DNA of 64,000 bases. Origin: an uncultured Amylibacter sp. GTDB taxonomy: Bacteria > Pseudomonadota > Alphaproteobacteria > Rhodobacterales > Rhodobacteraceae. Each line of letters opens with the position of its first letter. The stretch's first letter is position 1. Location of the stretch: NCBI GenBank assembly GCA_943846615.1, contig OX044354.1:1-64000 (forward strand), in the 5' to 3' direction. The translations under genes and the position numbers were made by a program. The notes under the pieces were generated by a model. That model was not told the origin of the DNA. It saw only the letters and a program-made list of their open reading frames with translations, and ran no database searches. Of the stretch, positions 35,357-44,965 are shown one piece after another.

Positions 35357-36451
35357 ATGACAAATTTTACCGTAGAAGAAATCGCAAAGGCATTAGGCGC
35401 GGAGGCGTTTGGCGATTTGTCGATACCCATTTCGGCCGTGCAAGCGCCTGCCAAAGCCGGGCCTGATGAATTGGCGCTGGCGATGGATCCAAGTTACGCA
35501 GAGGCCTTGGGGGCAGGGAATGCCGTGGCGGCGATTGTCTGGCCTGATGCGGATTGGCAGGGCATGGGATTAAAGGCGGCGATTATCGCGCCACGATCGC
35601 GTTATATCCTGTCTGGTGTGACCTATCTGTTTGAAAAGAAACCTGAAATTGAAATGGGCGTTCATGCGTCAGCGGTGATTGCGGATGATGCGATCATCGG
35701 TGAAAACGCATCCATTGGCGCATTTGTGATTATTGGATCAGGTGTAAAAATCGGCAAAAACGCCCGTATTATGTCCCATACTACGGTTTCCGAGGGTGTA
35801 GTGATTGGCAATGATGCGTTGTTGTATCCAGGTGTGCGTATTGGAGCACGTGTACAGATTGGTGACGGGTTTATTTGCCAATCGAACACCGTAATTGGTG
35901 TGGATGGGTTTTCATATGTGACGCCGAAACCAGGTGCCGTCGAAGAGGCGAAAAAAACGGGTCAGATTACCGCCAGTACCCGCACGGATGGGTTTGCACG
36001 GATTAACTCATTAGGAACTGTTGTTATCGGCGATAATGTTGAAATGGGCGCCAATTGTGCCATTGATCGCGGCACCATTGAAAACACAACCATTGGCGAT
36101 GGCACGAAGTTGGATAACCTTGTGCATATTGGTCATAACGTGACGATCGGATCGACCTGTTTGATTTGTGGTCAGGTTGGCATCGCCGGCAGTTCCGTTT
36201 TGGGTGACCGTATTGTTTTGGGTGGGCAGGTTGGTGTGGCGGATCACATTAATATCGGATCTGATGTAATTTGCGCGGGTAAATCTGGAATCTCATCAAA
36301 TGTGCCGCCTGGGCGTGTGATGATGGGCAGCCCCGCAATGCGGATGGATTTGAACGTTGAGGCCTACAAAGCATTGCGCCGCTTGCCGCGATTGGTAGCA
36401 AAGGTCGCGAAGTTGGAAAAATCTGTTTCAAAAGATGATGAAACCAAGTAA
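35357..36451 (+). CDS. lpxD: UDP-3-O-(3-hydroxyacyl)glucosamine N-acyltransferase
   Basis: Third step of lipid A synthesis: adds the N-linked 3-hydroxyacyl chain. 364 residues from the ATG at 35357; an earlier in-frame start would place the N-terminus inside a terminator. N-terminal uridine-binding domain, then left-handed beta-helix hexapeptide repeats ([26 protein letters not shown] and onward). Catalytic His257 or His260 lies in LVHIGHN. Here it is followed by an ACP and a KAS gene instead of the common fabZ-lpxA, suggesting a dedicated acyl supply. Confidence 0.95.
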   Translation: MTNFTVEEIAKALGAEAFGDLSIPISAVQAPAKAGPDELALAMDPSYAEALGAGNAVAAIVWPDADWQGMGLKAAIIAPRSRYILSGVTYLFEKKPEIEMGVHASAVIADDAIIGENASIGAFVIIGSGVKIGKNARIMSHTTVSEGVVIGNDALLYPGVRIGARVQIGDGFICQSNTVIGVDGFSYVTPKPGAVEEAKKTGQITASTRTDGFARINSLGTVVIGDNVEMGANCAIDRGTIENTTIGDGTKLDNLVHIGHNVTIGSTCLICGQVGIAGSSVLGDRIVLGGQVGVADHINIGSDVICAGKSGISSNVPPGRVMMGSPAMRMDLNVEAYKALRRLPRLVAKVAKLEKSVSKDDETK

Positions 36452-36484
36452 GTCACCGATATTACTGGGAAAGGGGTTAATTTC

Positions 36485-36751
36485 ATGACGCAAGCCGTGC
36501 AAGATAAGATCGTAGAGATCATTGCGGAACAAGCCGTGTTAGACCCGTCCGAAGTATCCGTTGATATGACAATCGAAGAGTTGGGATTGGACAGTCTGGG
36601 ATTGGTCGAAGCGGTCTTCGCGATTGAAGAGAACTTTGAAATCAACGTACCGTTTAATGCCAATGATCCAGCCGCGTCTGAATTTGATATTACGTCAGTG
36701 AAATCGATGATTGATGCCGTGAATGATTTGATCAAAGCGCAAAACGGATAA
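36485..36751 (+). CDS. Acyl carrier protein, probably dedicated to lipid A acyl chains
   Basis: 88 residues with the phosphopantetheine site GLDSLGLVE (Ser37). It is acidic and helical, but differs from the housekeeping AcpP in the loop after helix III (NVPFNANDPAASEFD), which recalls the AcpXL-type specialised carriers of rhizobia. It lies 33 bp after lpxD and 4 bp before a ketoacyl synthase, with AAAGGGG before its ATG. The lipid A link is inferred from context only. Confidence 0.85.
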   Translation: MTQAVQDKIVEIIAEQAVLDPSEVSVDMTIEELGLDSLGLVEAVFAIEENFEINVPFNANDPAASEFDITSVKSMIDAVNDLIKAQNG

Positions 36752-36755
36752 TGTG

Positions 36756-37964
36756 ATGAAACGGGTCGTGATCACAGGTCAGGGGACGATCAACGCATTG
36801 GGCCATGATGTGGCCAGCACTATCGCAGCGATGGCGGCGGGAAAATGTGCCATTGATAACATGGAATTTCCAAATGTTGATCGGCTAAGCATTCAGATCG
36901 GCGGTCAGGTTAAGGGATTTGAACCCAAGGATCATTTTGAGCGACAACAGCTGGGGCTGTATGATCGTTTCACCCAATTTGCAGTGATTGCCGCACGCGA
37001 GGCGATTACCCAATCGGGGTTGGTTTTTGACGGCGAATTATCGCAGATGTCTGGCGTCGTTTTGGGAACTGCGGGCGGTGGTTTGCAGACGCAGGATGAA
37101 AATTACAGGACGGTTTACGAGGACGGTAAAAACCGCGTGCACCCCTTTGTTGTGCCGCGTTTGATGAACAATGCCGCCGTCAGCCATGTATCGATGGCGA
37201 ATAACCTGAAGGGGCCGAGTTTTACGGTTTCCACCGCCTGTGCATCGTCAAATCATGCGATGGGGCAAGCGTTTAATTTGGTGCGTTCTGGCGTGGCACC
37301 TGTGATGGTGACCGGTGGCAGCGAGAGCATGTTGTGTTTTGGTGGGATCAAGGCGTGGGAAGGTTTACGCGTGATGTCCGCCGACGGATGCCGCCCGTTT
37401 TGTGCCACACGCAATGGTATGGTGCAGGGCGAAGGTGGTGCGATTTTTGTATTCGAGGAATATGAACACGCGCGTGCACGTGGTGCTGAAATATTGGCCG
37501 AAGTATCGGGTTTTGCCATGTCCTCCGATGCGGGTGACATTGTGATGCCATCAGTTGGCGGAGCGCGACGTGCGATTGCGCAGGCGCTGAGCGATGCAAA
37601 GTTGAACCCCGAGGACGTGGGCTATGTGAATGCACATGGCACGGCAACGGCGGCGAATGACAAAACCGAAACGGCGGCAATCAAGGATGTGTTTGGCGAT
37701 CATGCCAGCGATTTGATGGTTTCATCGACGAAATCCATGCATGGACATTTGATTGGCGGTACGGGCGCGGTTGAAATGCTGGCCTGTATTGCGGCGTTGA
37801 AGGATGGGATGATTGCGCCGACGGTTGGATTTCAACAGGCCGATCCAGATTGTGATTTGGATGTTGTGCCAAACGTGGCACGAGACAAAAAAATAGGCGC
37901 TGCTATCAGCAACGCCTTTGCTTTTGGTGGTTTGAACGCAGTGATTGCACTGCGTTCAGTTTGA
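36756..37964 (+). CDS. Beta-ketoacyl-ACP synthase II-type (FabF-like)
   Basis: 402 residues from ATG 36756 (an in-frame GTG three bases earlier is less likely). Condensing-enzyme triad: Cys162 in STACASSNHA, His in NAHGTATAANDKTE, His in STKSMHGHLIGGTGAVE. C-terminal NAFAFGGLNAVI. Elongates acyl-ACP. Next to a special ACP and lpxD it probably makes the hydroxyacyl or long chain of lipid A rather than bulk fatty acids. The stop touches that of the convergent IalB gene with no gap. Confidence 0.92.
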   Translation: MKRVVITGQGTINALGHDVASTIAAMAAGKCAIDNMEFPNVDRLSIQIGGQVKGFEPKDHFERQQLGLYDRFTQFAVIAAREAITQSGLVFDGELSQMSGVVLGTAGGGLQTQDENYRTVYEDGKNRVHPFVVPRLMNNAAVSHVSMANNLKGPSFTVSTACASSNHAMGQAFNLVRSGVAPVMVTGGSESMLCFGGIKAWEGLRVMSADGCRPFCATRNGMVQGEGGAIFVFEEYEHARARGAEILAEVSGFAMSSDAGDIVMPSVGGARRAIAQALSDAKLNPEDVGYVNAHGTATAANDKTETAAIKDVFGDHASDLMVSSTKSMHGHLIGGTGAVEMLACIAALKDGMIAPTVGFQQADPDCDLDVVPNVARDKKIGAAISNAFAFGGLNAVIALRSV

Positions 37965-38540
37965 TTATTTTGTAGGCGCTGGGATCGAATTAAACGCAGC
38001 TGTAAAGCCGGTTAAGGGCAATGTTAATTCGATTGGTTTCTTGGGGTTTACGATAGAAACTACAGTCACCGTTGCAGTAGCACCTTTTTTCATCGCATTC
38101 ACGTCTGCACCTGTCAGACCGAAACGTGCGAAACAACCCGCATTTTCACACCAATTAAATGGGTAGCGACGATTTTTACCCGCATCGACGCGCCATGACA
38201 TTTGTGCGGTCAATAATGTTAGCAATGGAGAGACGAAGGTAACGCCAGCCGCCGCTTGACCGCCAGCCGGTAGAACTTCGATTGTCAATTCTGCCACTGA
38301 ATTTCCCTGTCCATCCGTAAACAGGTGGTAGAGTTTACACAGTTCGGTGCCGTCTACCTCTGTACAGGTTACATTCCATTCGCCGTGCTTTTCACGCACA
38401 TATGGTGGTTTCACTTCGGGTTCAGTTGTGTCAACTGGGAATGCTTCGTCAGCCTTGTTTTCTGTGGTGGTATCTTGTGCAGCAACTGGCGCTGCTAGTG
38501 CCAAGGAAAAGGCCAAGATCGTAGACGTAAAAATTTTCAT
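37965..38540 (-). CDS. Invasion-associated locus B (IalB) family protein
   Basis: 191 residues: signal peptide MKIFTSTILAFSLALAAPVAAQ, a variable acidic linker, then the IalB domain with HGEWNVTCTEVDGTELCKLYH and RYPFNWCENAGCFARFGLT. The four cysteines form two expected disulfides. Periplasmic or outer-membrane family common in alphaproteobacteria; named from Bartonella invasion, but in free-living species its role is undefined. Confidence 0.9.
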   Translation of the reverse strand: MKIFTSTILAFSLALAAPVAAQDTTTENKADEAFPVDTTEPEVKPPYVREKHGEWNVTCTEVDGTELCKLYHLFTDGQGNSVAELTIEVLPAGGQAAAGVTFVSPLLTLLTAQMSWRVDAGKNRRYPFNWCENAGCFARFGLTGADVNAMKKGATATVTVVSIVNPKKPIELTLPLTGFTAAFNSIPAPTK

Positions 38541-38861
38541 AAGCTTTGCTCGATTTGTTTAACTTTGCTGGTTTTAACGTGAAAAACGGGATTTGTCAGT
38601 CTAAAAAAATGAGCTGGCAAAATATGGCTGATTGGTCGAAGTCATTGATAAAATTGAAAAAGACGAACCATTTGGCTCGTCCTTAACTTGCGTTTTCGCA
38701 ACTCTCCCCGTCGAACTCGTCGACTTCTGACAGAAAGTTAAGCCGAAATTAATGATCGGTCAAGCTTTGGTGTGAAGTTTTTTAGGATATTTATGCGCTG
38801 CGGCTGGCATCGCGCACAAAAAGGGTTATGTTCACACTAACAACTTTATGGGGGCAAAATC
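38541..38861. other. 321-bp spacer with three tandem hairpins, no gene seen
   Basis: The gap between the IalB gene (minus) and the HerA-like gene (plus) holds three consecutive small inverted repeats: GACGA/TCGTC (38662-38681), TTGCG/CGCAA with a TTTT loop (38688-38701), and GTCGA/TCGAC (38710-38724). No T-run follows. They could be part of a small RNA or a leader; no reading frame of interest was found. Confidence 0.4.
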
Positions 38862-40406
38862 ATGTCAGAGATTGATCGTATTTTTATCGGTGGTGGTGGT
38901 GCAGAATATGGCGAGCCGCAATCGCTGTTGCTGAAATATTCGAACCGTCATGGGATGATTGCAGGGGCGACGGGTACGGGTAAAACCGTGACGTTGCAAA
39001 TTCTGGCCGAGAGTTTTTCCGCCCAAGGCGTGCCGGTGTTTTTGTCCGATGTGAAAGGCGATTTGTCTGGTCTGGCCAAGGCGGGTTCGCCCGATTTTAA
39101 ATTGCACGATGCGTTTATGAAACGTGCGGGTGCGATCAAGTTTGATGATTACGATTACGATGATTTCCCTGTTACGTTCTGGGATATGTTCGGCAAACAG
39201 GGTCACCCTGTGCGCACCACGATTTCCGAAATGGGGCCGCTGTTACTGTCCCGGTTGATGGAACTAACCAGCGCCCAAGAGGGCGCGATGAACATCGCGT
39301 TTCGCGTGGCCGACGAGCAGGGCATGGCATTGTTAGATCTAAAAGATTTGCGTGCAATGCTGATTTGGTTGGGTGAAAACGCGGCAGAGGTTTCGTTGCA
39401 GTACGGTAATGTTTCCACCGCCTCCATTGGTGCAATTCAGCGGTCATTGTTGGTGCTGGAAAACCAAGGTGCGGATGCGTTTTTCGGTGAACCGGCCTTG
39501 GATTTGAACGACCTGATGACCACTACACCGGGCGGGCAGGGGCGTATCAATATTTTGGCAGCAGACAAGCTGATGCAATCGCCGCGCCTGTATGCAACAT
39601 TTCTGTTGTGGATGTTGTCTGAGCTGTTTGAAAACCTGCCAGAAGTCGGCGATCCAGATAAGCCGAAATTGGTGTTCTTTTTCGATGAGGCGCATTTGTT
39701 GTTTGATGATGCGCCAAAGGCGTTGTTGGATAAGGTGGAGCAGGTGGCGCGTTTGATCCGGTCCAAGGGTGTAGGTGTTTATTTTGTATCGCAATCGCCT
39801 GCCGATATTCCCGATGATATTCTGGGGCAATTGGGTAATCGCGTTCAGCACGCATTGCGTGCTTTTACACCCAAAGACCAAAAGGCATTGAAATTGGCGG
39901 CGCAGACATTCCGTACTAACCCGGATTTCGATACCGCCGAAGCGATCACACAAATGGGTGTGGGTGAGGCATTGGTTTCCACGTTGGAGAAGAAGGGGAT
40001 GCCGACCGTTGTGCAACGCACATTGATCCGCCCACCATCATCGCAATTGGGGCCAATTACCAAGGCCGAACGCGCAGCGGTGATTGCGAATTCGCATCTG
40101 GCAGGCATTTATGAGGCCGAGGTCGACAAAGAAAGCGCGTATGAAATCCTGACAAAGCGCGCAGAGAAGGCCGCAGAAGAAGCGGCCAAGGCAGAGGCGG
40201 CAGAATTGGCGTTGGAAGAACAGGAAAAGGTTCTGAAGAAGGCGCGCAAGTATGATGGCTATACGTCGAAACGATCAACAGGGCGTTCGTCGCGTTCGGA
40301 CAGTTTGGGCACCACGTTGGCGAAAACAGTGATCCGCCAGCTGGGAACGCGTTCGGGTCAAAAGATGGTACGAGGTGTGTTGGGTAGCTTGTTTAAGGGA
40401 TTTTAA
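38862..40406 (+). CDS. HerA-like ATPase (DUF853/YjgR family)
   Basis: 514 residues. HerA/FtsK-type ATPase core: Walker A GATGTGKTV near residue 40, a long insert, Walker B KLVFFFDEAHLLF near residue 270, and VYFVSQSPADIPDDILGQLGNRVQHALRAFTP with the sensor/arginine region. The C-terminal tail (about 430-514) is a charged coiled coil then basic. YjgR-type proteins are hexameric ATPases of unknown role in DNA metabolism. No NurA or phage-defence partner is adjacent, so there is no case for calling it a defence gene. Confidence 0.9.
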   Translation: MSEIDRIFIGGGGAEYGEPQSLLLKYSNRHGMIAGATGTGKTVTLQILAESFSAQGVPVFLSDVKGDLSGLAKAGSPDFKLHDAFMKRAGAIKFDDYDYDDFPVTFWDMFGKQGHPVRTTISEMGPLLLSRLMELTSAQEGAMNIAFRVADEQGMALLDLKDLRAMLIWLGENAAEVSLQYGNVSTASIGAIQRSLLVLENQGADAFFGEPALDLNDLMTTTPGGQGRINILAADKLMQSPRLYATFLLWMLSELFENLPEVGDPDKPKLVFFFDEAHLLFDDAPKALLDKVEQVARLIRSKGVGVYFVSQSPADIPDDILGQLGNRVQHALRAFTPKDQKALKLAAQTFRTNPDFDTAEAITQMGVGEALVSTLEKKGMPTVVQRTLIRPPSSQLGPITKAERAAVIANSHLAGIYEAEVDKESAYEILTKRAEKAAEEAAKAEAAELALEEQEKVLKKARKYDGYTSKRSTGRSSRSDSLGTTLAKTVIRQLGTRSGQKMVRGVLGSLFKGF

Positions 40407-40469
40407 GGCGCGACATAGCTGAGAATCCGCCGCGCATCGTTTACCCACGGGCTAACGAGCACGGCTTTT

Positions 40470-41777
40470 TTACAGCGAACGCACTTTCAACATCGTAATC
40501 CTGTTCTGATCTCGCCCAGCGATTTCAAAACGAAACCCGTGGAAGCTGAAGACCTGCCCCAGCGTTGGAATCATCTGCGCCTCGTGGATCACCAGGCCAG
40601 CGATTGTATTTGCCTCGTCATCTGGCAGGTTCCAATCGTGGATGCGGTTCACGTCGCGGATGGTTGCGGCGCCGTCGATTTCGAAGTTTCCGTTTTCATC
40701 CTGACCATCCAAAATTTCAGCGTCTTCGTCGTGTTCATCAGTGATTTCGCCGACGATCTCTTCGAGGATATCCTCAAGCGTGATTAGGCCCTGAAGATCG
40801 CCGTATTCGTCCACTACCAATGCGAAATGCGCCTTGCGACGTAGGAATTCGCGCATTTGATCGTCCAGTGGTGTGGTTTCGGGAACGAAGTATGGCTCGC
40901 GTGCGATGCTAAGAATATCTAAGGCATCAATCCCCAAACCTTCGCCGCGCACCAAACGATCAACCTCGCGTAACAAATCTTTGGCGTGGATCACGCCAAC
41001 GATGTTTTCAGGCTCGTCCTTGTAAACGGGCAGGCGGGTGTAATTTGATGCCAAACTTTGGGTGACGATATTTTCGGGGGTGTCATCACCGTTGATGATT
41101 TCGATGTTGGAGCGGTGCAACATGATCTCTTCGACTTCGCGATCTTTTAGATCCAGCGCGCCAAGCAGACGATCACGGTCGTCTTTCTCAAAGTTACCCT
41201 CGGAATGGCCCAATGCGATTGCGCCTGCGATTTCCTGTTGTGCAGCGTCGCCGCCATCAAGGCCAGACATGTCCGCGCCCATAATACGCAACATGCCACG
41301 GACGAACCAGCGCACCGCGCCAACGATGGGGGATAATATGAAAACAATCGCGCGGATCGGGGCGGAAACAAAACTGGCTGCGCCTTCGGAATTTGTGATG
41401 GCGTAGGTTTTTGGCAAGACTTCGGCGAAAACCAACACCAACAGGGTCATTACCAAGGTTGCCAATGCAACGCCGCTATCGCCAAAAAGGCGTGTGAACA
41501 GGCTGGTGGCCAGTGCCGCCGCCAGAATGTTGACCAAGTTATTGCCCAGCAGAACCGCGCCGATCAGTCGTTCCGTGTCTTCGGTCAGGTTGAGGGCGCG
41601 TTTTGCGCCATTTGAACCCTTGTCCGCCATGGAATGCAATTTCCCACGGCTGGCCGCCGTTAGCGCGGTTTCTGAGCCAGAGAAGAAGGCGGACATTGCC
41701 AACAAAACAATAATCGCGCCAATGGTTGCCCAGGATGTCGCGTCCAAGTTCACAATTGCGCTATAGATGGTTTCCAT
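40470..41777 (-). CDS. CNNM/CorC-type transporter with CBS domains (HlyC/CorC family)
   Basis: 435 residues. The N-terminal DUF21/CNNM transmembrane domain has GSETALTAASRGKLH and four hydrophobic segments, followed by two CBS domains (about 210-330, including VYKDEPENIVGVIHAKDLL and VVDEYGDLQGLITLEDILEEIVGEI) and a CorC_HlyC C-terminal domain. These inner-membrane proteins are implicated in Mg2+/Co2+ efflux or homeostasis. Monocistronic. Confidence 0.92.
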   Translation of the reverse strand: METIYSAIVNLDATSWATIGAIIVLLAMSAFFSGSETALTAASRGKLHSMADKGSNGAKRALNLTEDTERLIGAVLLGNNLVNILAAALATSLFTRLFGDSGVALATLVMTLLVLVFAEVLPKTYAITNSEGAASFVSAPIRAIVFILSPIVGAVRWFVRGMLRIMGADMSGLDGGDAAQQEIAGAIALGHSEGNFEKDDRDRLLGALDLKDREVEEIMLHRSNIEIINGDDTPENIVTQSLASNYTRLPVYKDEPENIVGVIHAKDLLREVDRLVRGEGLGIDALDILSIAREPYFVPETTPLDDQMREFLRRKAHFALVVDEYGDLQGLITLEDILEEIVGEITDEHDEDAEILDGQDENGNFEIDGAATIRDVNRIHDWNLPDDEANTIAGLVIHEAQMIPTLGQVFSFHGFRFEIAGRDQNRITMLKVRSL

Positions 41778-41847
41778 TCGCGTTCAAACCTTTCACAATG
41801 GATATTCGTAAGCCTATATAGTCGTGCAAGTGCGCGGGGGGAATAGT

Positions 41848-42663
41848 GTGCATAAAATAGATTTGGGCGTGTTGTCTGGTGACATCTTGGTGTTTGGCGG
41901 GGTTTATTCGAACCTGCATGCGCTGGAGGCGTTGATTGATCGTGCCGCGGACATGGGCATCGCGCCCAGCAATATGATTTGTACAGGCGATGTGGTGGCA
42001 TATTGTGCATATGCCGAGGATAGTGTGCAGCGTATTCGTGATCTGGGTTGTGTTGTTTTGTCAGGGAACTGTGAGCAACAGTTGGCGGCGAATGCAGACG
42101 ATTGCGGTTGTGGCTTTGACGAAGGTTCTACGTGTTCGTTGTTGTCGCGCACATGGTATGCACATGCGAAATCACAGATTTCCGATGCATCGCGGGAATG
42201 GATGGCTGGATTGCCAGATCGAATTACGTTTAGGCATAGTGGATTGCGTTATGGCGTGGTTCATGGAGGCGCGTCGGATGTTTCGCGGTTTATTTGGCCT
42301 GTAAGTTCGGACACTGAAATTCGTGGTGAGATTGATTTGTTGGAAACGCAGGTGGACGCGGTTGATCGGGTGTTATCTGGGCATTCTGGAATTCCAATGA
42401 CGCGGGAAATTGATGGTAAGAAGTGGATCAATTCGGGTGCGATCGGCATGCCTGCGCATGATGGTGATTTGGATACGCATTTTGTTGTGATCTCAGAAAA
42501 AATTATAAAAAACAATCTGTTGTATTATAATGTTGAGGCTGCTTTTCAGGCGATGCAGGCGAATTCGTTAACCCAAGGGTATCATGCTACGTTAAAAACG
42601 GGCTACTGGCCGAGTGAGGAAACCTTGCCCGAAGAGATGCGTATTCAGTCCGCCAACGGGTGA
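41848..42663 (+). CDS. Atypical metallophosphoesterase-family protein
   Basis: 271 residues from a GTG at 41848 with GGGGGG upstream; an in-frame GTG at 41824 is the alternative. It follows the calcineurin-like order, but motif I, normally G-D-x-H-G-N, is GGVYSNLHALEAL, so the first Asp and His are missing. Motif II TGDVVAYC is kept, motif III is SGNCE instead of GNHE, and VVHGG and LSGHSGIP supply later histidines. Metal site 1 is therefore impaired or altered. It may be a reduced-metal enzyme or a binding protein. It converges on xerD with a 19-bp overlap. Confidence 0.75.
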   Translation: MHKIDLGVLSGDILVFGGVYSNLHALEALIDRAADMGIAPSNMICTGDVVAYCAYAEDSVQRIRDLGCVVLSGNCEQQLAANADDCGCGFDEGSTCSLLSRTWYAHAKSQISDASREWMAGLPDRITFRHSGLRYGVVHGGASDVSRFIWPVSSDTEIRGEIDLLETQVDAVDRVLSGHSGIPMTREIDGKKWINSGAIGMPAHDGDLDTHFVVISEKIIKNNLLYYNVEAAFQAMQANSLTQGYHATLKTGYWPSEETLPEEMRIQSANG

Positions 42664-43568
42664 TGTTCAAACACCAGTGATTTTAGCTTTTCATCCAGCA
42701 CGTGGGTATAGATTTCAGTTGTAGCGACATCGGCGTGGCCCAGTAACATTTGGATCACACGTAAATCCGCGCCATTCGCCAACAGGTGTGTGGCAAAGGC
42801 GTGGCGCAGGGTGTGTGGTGACACGTTCGTTGGGTCGATGCCCGCGACGACGCAAATTTCCTTGATCAATGTATAAAAACGCACGCGGGTCAAATGGCCA
42901 AGTTTGCTACGTGATGGGAACAGGAATTTAGATTCCGTTTTACCATTCGCCATGGCCAGTGTTTGCGACGCGTCCCAATCCGCCAGATAGGCGGCGATGG
43001 CCATTTTGGCGGGGGCGGATAGGGGAACAAGGCGCTCTTTGCCGCCTTTACCCTTGATCAATAACATATCGGGATCACCGCGCACGGATGCGACGGGTAG
43101 GGATACCAATTCGGACACACGCATGCCTGTGGCGTATAAAATTTGCATCAAACAGCTGCTGCGGCGTTTTTCCGATGCGTTTCGCCCTGTTTTAACCGAT
43201 GCTTCTAACAGGGCGTTCACATCCTGTTCGGATAGGTGATTGGGCAATTTTCGCGCTGCTTTGGGGCCGCGAATTTGCATGGATGGATCATCAACGATCA
43301 AGCGCTCCTCAAACCCATAACGATAGATTTGTTTGATCGCGGACAGGCGGCGTGCGCGGGTTGCCTGTGCCAAACCGTCCGTTTCAAGTGCGATAAGGTA
43401 GTTTTCGATGTCTGAACGTGTGGCCTTTTTTAGCGAGCGTTTATTGGATCTCAGAAAATCAACAAAGCTGATTAAATCACGTCGATAGGCGTCCAGTGTA
43501 TTTTGCGACGCATTGCGTTCGGCGTGGATGGTTTCCAGAAACCCTTCGATCCAATTGATATCGCTCAT
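42645..43568 (-). CDS. xerD: Site-specific tyrosine recombinase XerD
   Basis: 307 residues: N-terminal SAM-like core-binding domain (EGFLETIHAERNASQNTLDAYRRDL) and C-terminal catalytic domain with the R-K-H-R-H-Y set: ATGMRVSEL (Arg), the KGKGGKERLVPL lysine loop, HTLRHAFATHLL (His and Arg), and LGHADVATTEIYTHV (His and Tyr). It acts with XerC at dif to resolve chromosome dimers. Start overlaps the stop of the upstream gene (ATGA). No integrase-like neighbours, so this is the housekeeping copy. Confidence 0.93.
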   Translation of the reverse strand: MSDINWIEGFLETIHAERNASQNTLDAYRRDLISFVDFLRSNKRSLKKATRSDIENYLIALETDGLAQATRARRLSAIKQIYRYGFEERLIVDDPSMQIRGPKAARKLPNHLSEQDVNALLEASVKTGRNASEKRRSSCLMQILYATGMRVSELVSLPVASVRGDPDMLLIKGKGGKERLVPLSAPAKMAIAAYLADWDASQTLAMANGKTESKFLFPSRSKLGHLTRVRFYTLIKEICVVAGIDPTNVSPHTLRHAFATHLLANGADLRVIQMLLGHADVATTEIYTHVLDEKLKSLVFEHHPLAD

Positions 43569-44965
43569 GTGTTGGCGTCCAAGATGATGTATTGCAACGC
43601 CATGCGCTGTGCCTCTGTTTCAAAGCCTGAAGCGCGTAGGGTGGTGATCAGGCGTTCAACACTGCGTGGGTCGCTGTCTGTGCCGTTTGTGGTGTCTGAC
43701 AGCGCCGACAGGATTGCGGGTGCGGGGCTCACCAATACGGGTGGTTGGGTTGTGAATGCGTTTAGGATTGCGTGCTCAATTGGGGTGGTGGGGATCGCGT
43801 TTGCGAAATCGCCACTTAGGATGGTGCGCAGAACTGTTTGATCTGGAATAAACTCAATGAGATCAAATAGGTATAGACCAAAGTTCGGGTGCATGAGGAT
43901 CGTATGAATTTGGGTTTGGATACATTGTTCGGGCAGGTTATGTATTGAAATACTCTCGGCGAAGATCTCGGCAAAAACATGGTGCAGGGATGCGTTGCCC
44001 ATTTCATGCCAAGCAGTGTTTAAGGCTGTGCAAATCTGTTCTGGACTTTCGCTTGCCAATGCCTGTTTCAATTTCGAAACCGCACGCACGCGTTCCCAAA
44101 CGCCCCCTGATGCGGATGCTTTGTTGTCCGAATACAGCGCATCCAAATACCGCGCTGGGATCGCGCCAACACGCGCCAATCGTTCGCCCGCGCGAAGTTG
44201 CGCCAGCCAGCCAGCGGCGTCATCCAAATCGATGTGCGCCTGTGATAATGTGGTGCCAGTGGCGGATCTAGGCAGGGCCAGTGCCTCTCGTAATGTGAAT
44301 TCAAGCGGGGATGAATTGTTTTGTATTTTAGGTTCAGGCCCTTCGTCCATCAGGTCTGGATCAAGGAAGTATGACAGCAATTGCGCGCGTTCTGGTGTAA
44401 TAGCGCCGAGGTTTTTGCCCGATACCAGTGTTAATTCCGCGCTGAACCAATCCATATTCTGGGCCAAACAGTAAATTTTTGTAGATAGATCATCGCTGAG
44501 CGCTTGGTTGACCTTTAGCGGGGCGCAGGCCTGAAAATTGCGTGACAACATCAATTTCACATCAAACCAACGCGCGAACAAATCGGGATGCGTGGCACCT
44601 GCCTTATCTAACAGGGCATCCGCTGCATCTAATGCACCGTTTTCCATCAGCCAATCCAAACGGGCGGTCAGGGTGGCGACGTCGCCCGCTGTTTCGGTAG
44701 GGGGGATCAATTCGGTGACCATCAAGCGGTTCAAAAATGCGCGTGCGGCGGGAATTTTGTGATGATGCTGGGCGTTGATCAGGCGAGAGATATTATGTGC
44801 ATCCGCATCAGCCCAGAAATTTGCGGGTAGCCCTGCGTTTTGGGGGGTAATTAGGCCCACAGCATTGGTGTTGATTTTGGACAGGGGCGTGACGCTGATG
44901 TCTTGGGCCTGTGTTGGATGCGCCAACAGGGCAAACAACGTGGCACATATCGCCAACCTAGCCAT
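43565..44965 (-). CDS. Hypothetical exported helical-repeat protein
   Basis: 466 residues. Signal peptide MARLAICATLFALLAHPTQAQ. The rest is strongly helical with TPR-like spacing (for example LDWLMENGALDAADALLDKAGATHPDLFARWFDV). No catalytic motif is visible, and I do not recognise a named family. It overlaps the 45-residue membrane peptide upstream by 8 bp and xerD downstream by 4 bp, so the three form one operon divergent from aroKB. Conserved placement next to xerD and aroK suggests an envelope role, which is inference. Confidence 0.75.
   Translation of the reverse strand: MARLAICATLFALLAHPTQAQDISVTPLSKINTNAVGLITPQNAGLPANFWADADAHNISRLINAQHHHKIPAARAFLNRLMVTELIPPTETAGDVATLTARLDWLMENGALDAADALLDKAGATHPDLFARWFDVKLMLSRNFQACAPLKVNQALSDDLSTKIYCLAQNMDWFSAELTLVSGKNLGAITPERAQLLSYFLDPDLMDEGPEPKIQNNSSPLEFTLREALALPRSATGTTLSQAHIDLDDAAGWLAQLRAGERLARVGAIPARYLDALYSDNKASASGGVWERVRAVSKLKQALASESPEQICTALNTAWHEMGNASLHHVFAEIFAESISIHNLPEQCIQTQIHTILMHPNFGLYLFDLIEFIPDQTVLRTILSGDFANAIPTTPIEHAILNAFTTQPPVLVSPAPAILSALSDTTNGTDSDPRSVERLITTLRASGFETEAQRMALQYIILDANT

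Noticed and set aside
38862..40406. HerA-like ATPase as part of a defence island
   Set aside because: No NurA, Sir2 or nuclease partner; the DUF853/YjgR family is broadly conserved housekeeping.
42645..43568. Tyrosine recombinase as an integrase of a mobile island
   Set aside because: It is the chromosomal XerD by sequence and sits in an operon of conserved genes; no att-like repeats seen.
43995..44474. 159-residue plus-strand frame
   Set aside because: Antisense to the exported helical-repeat protein; no start signal or motifs.
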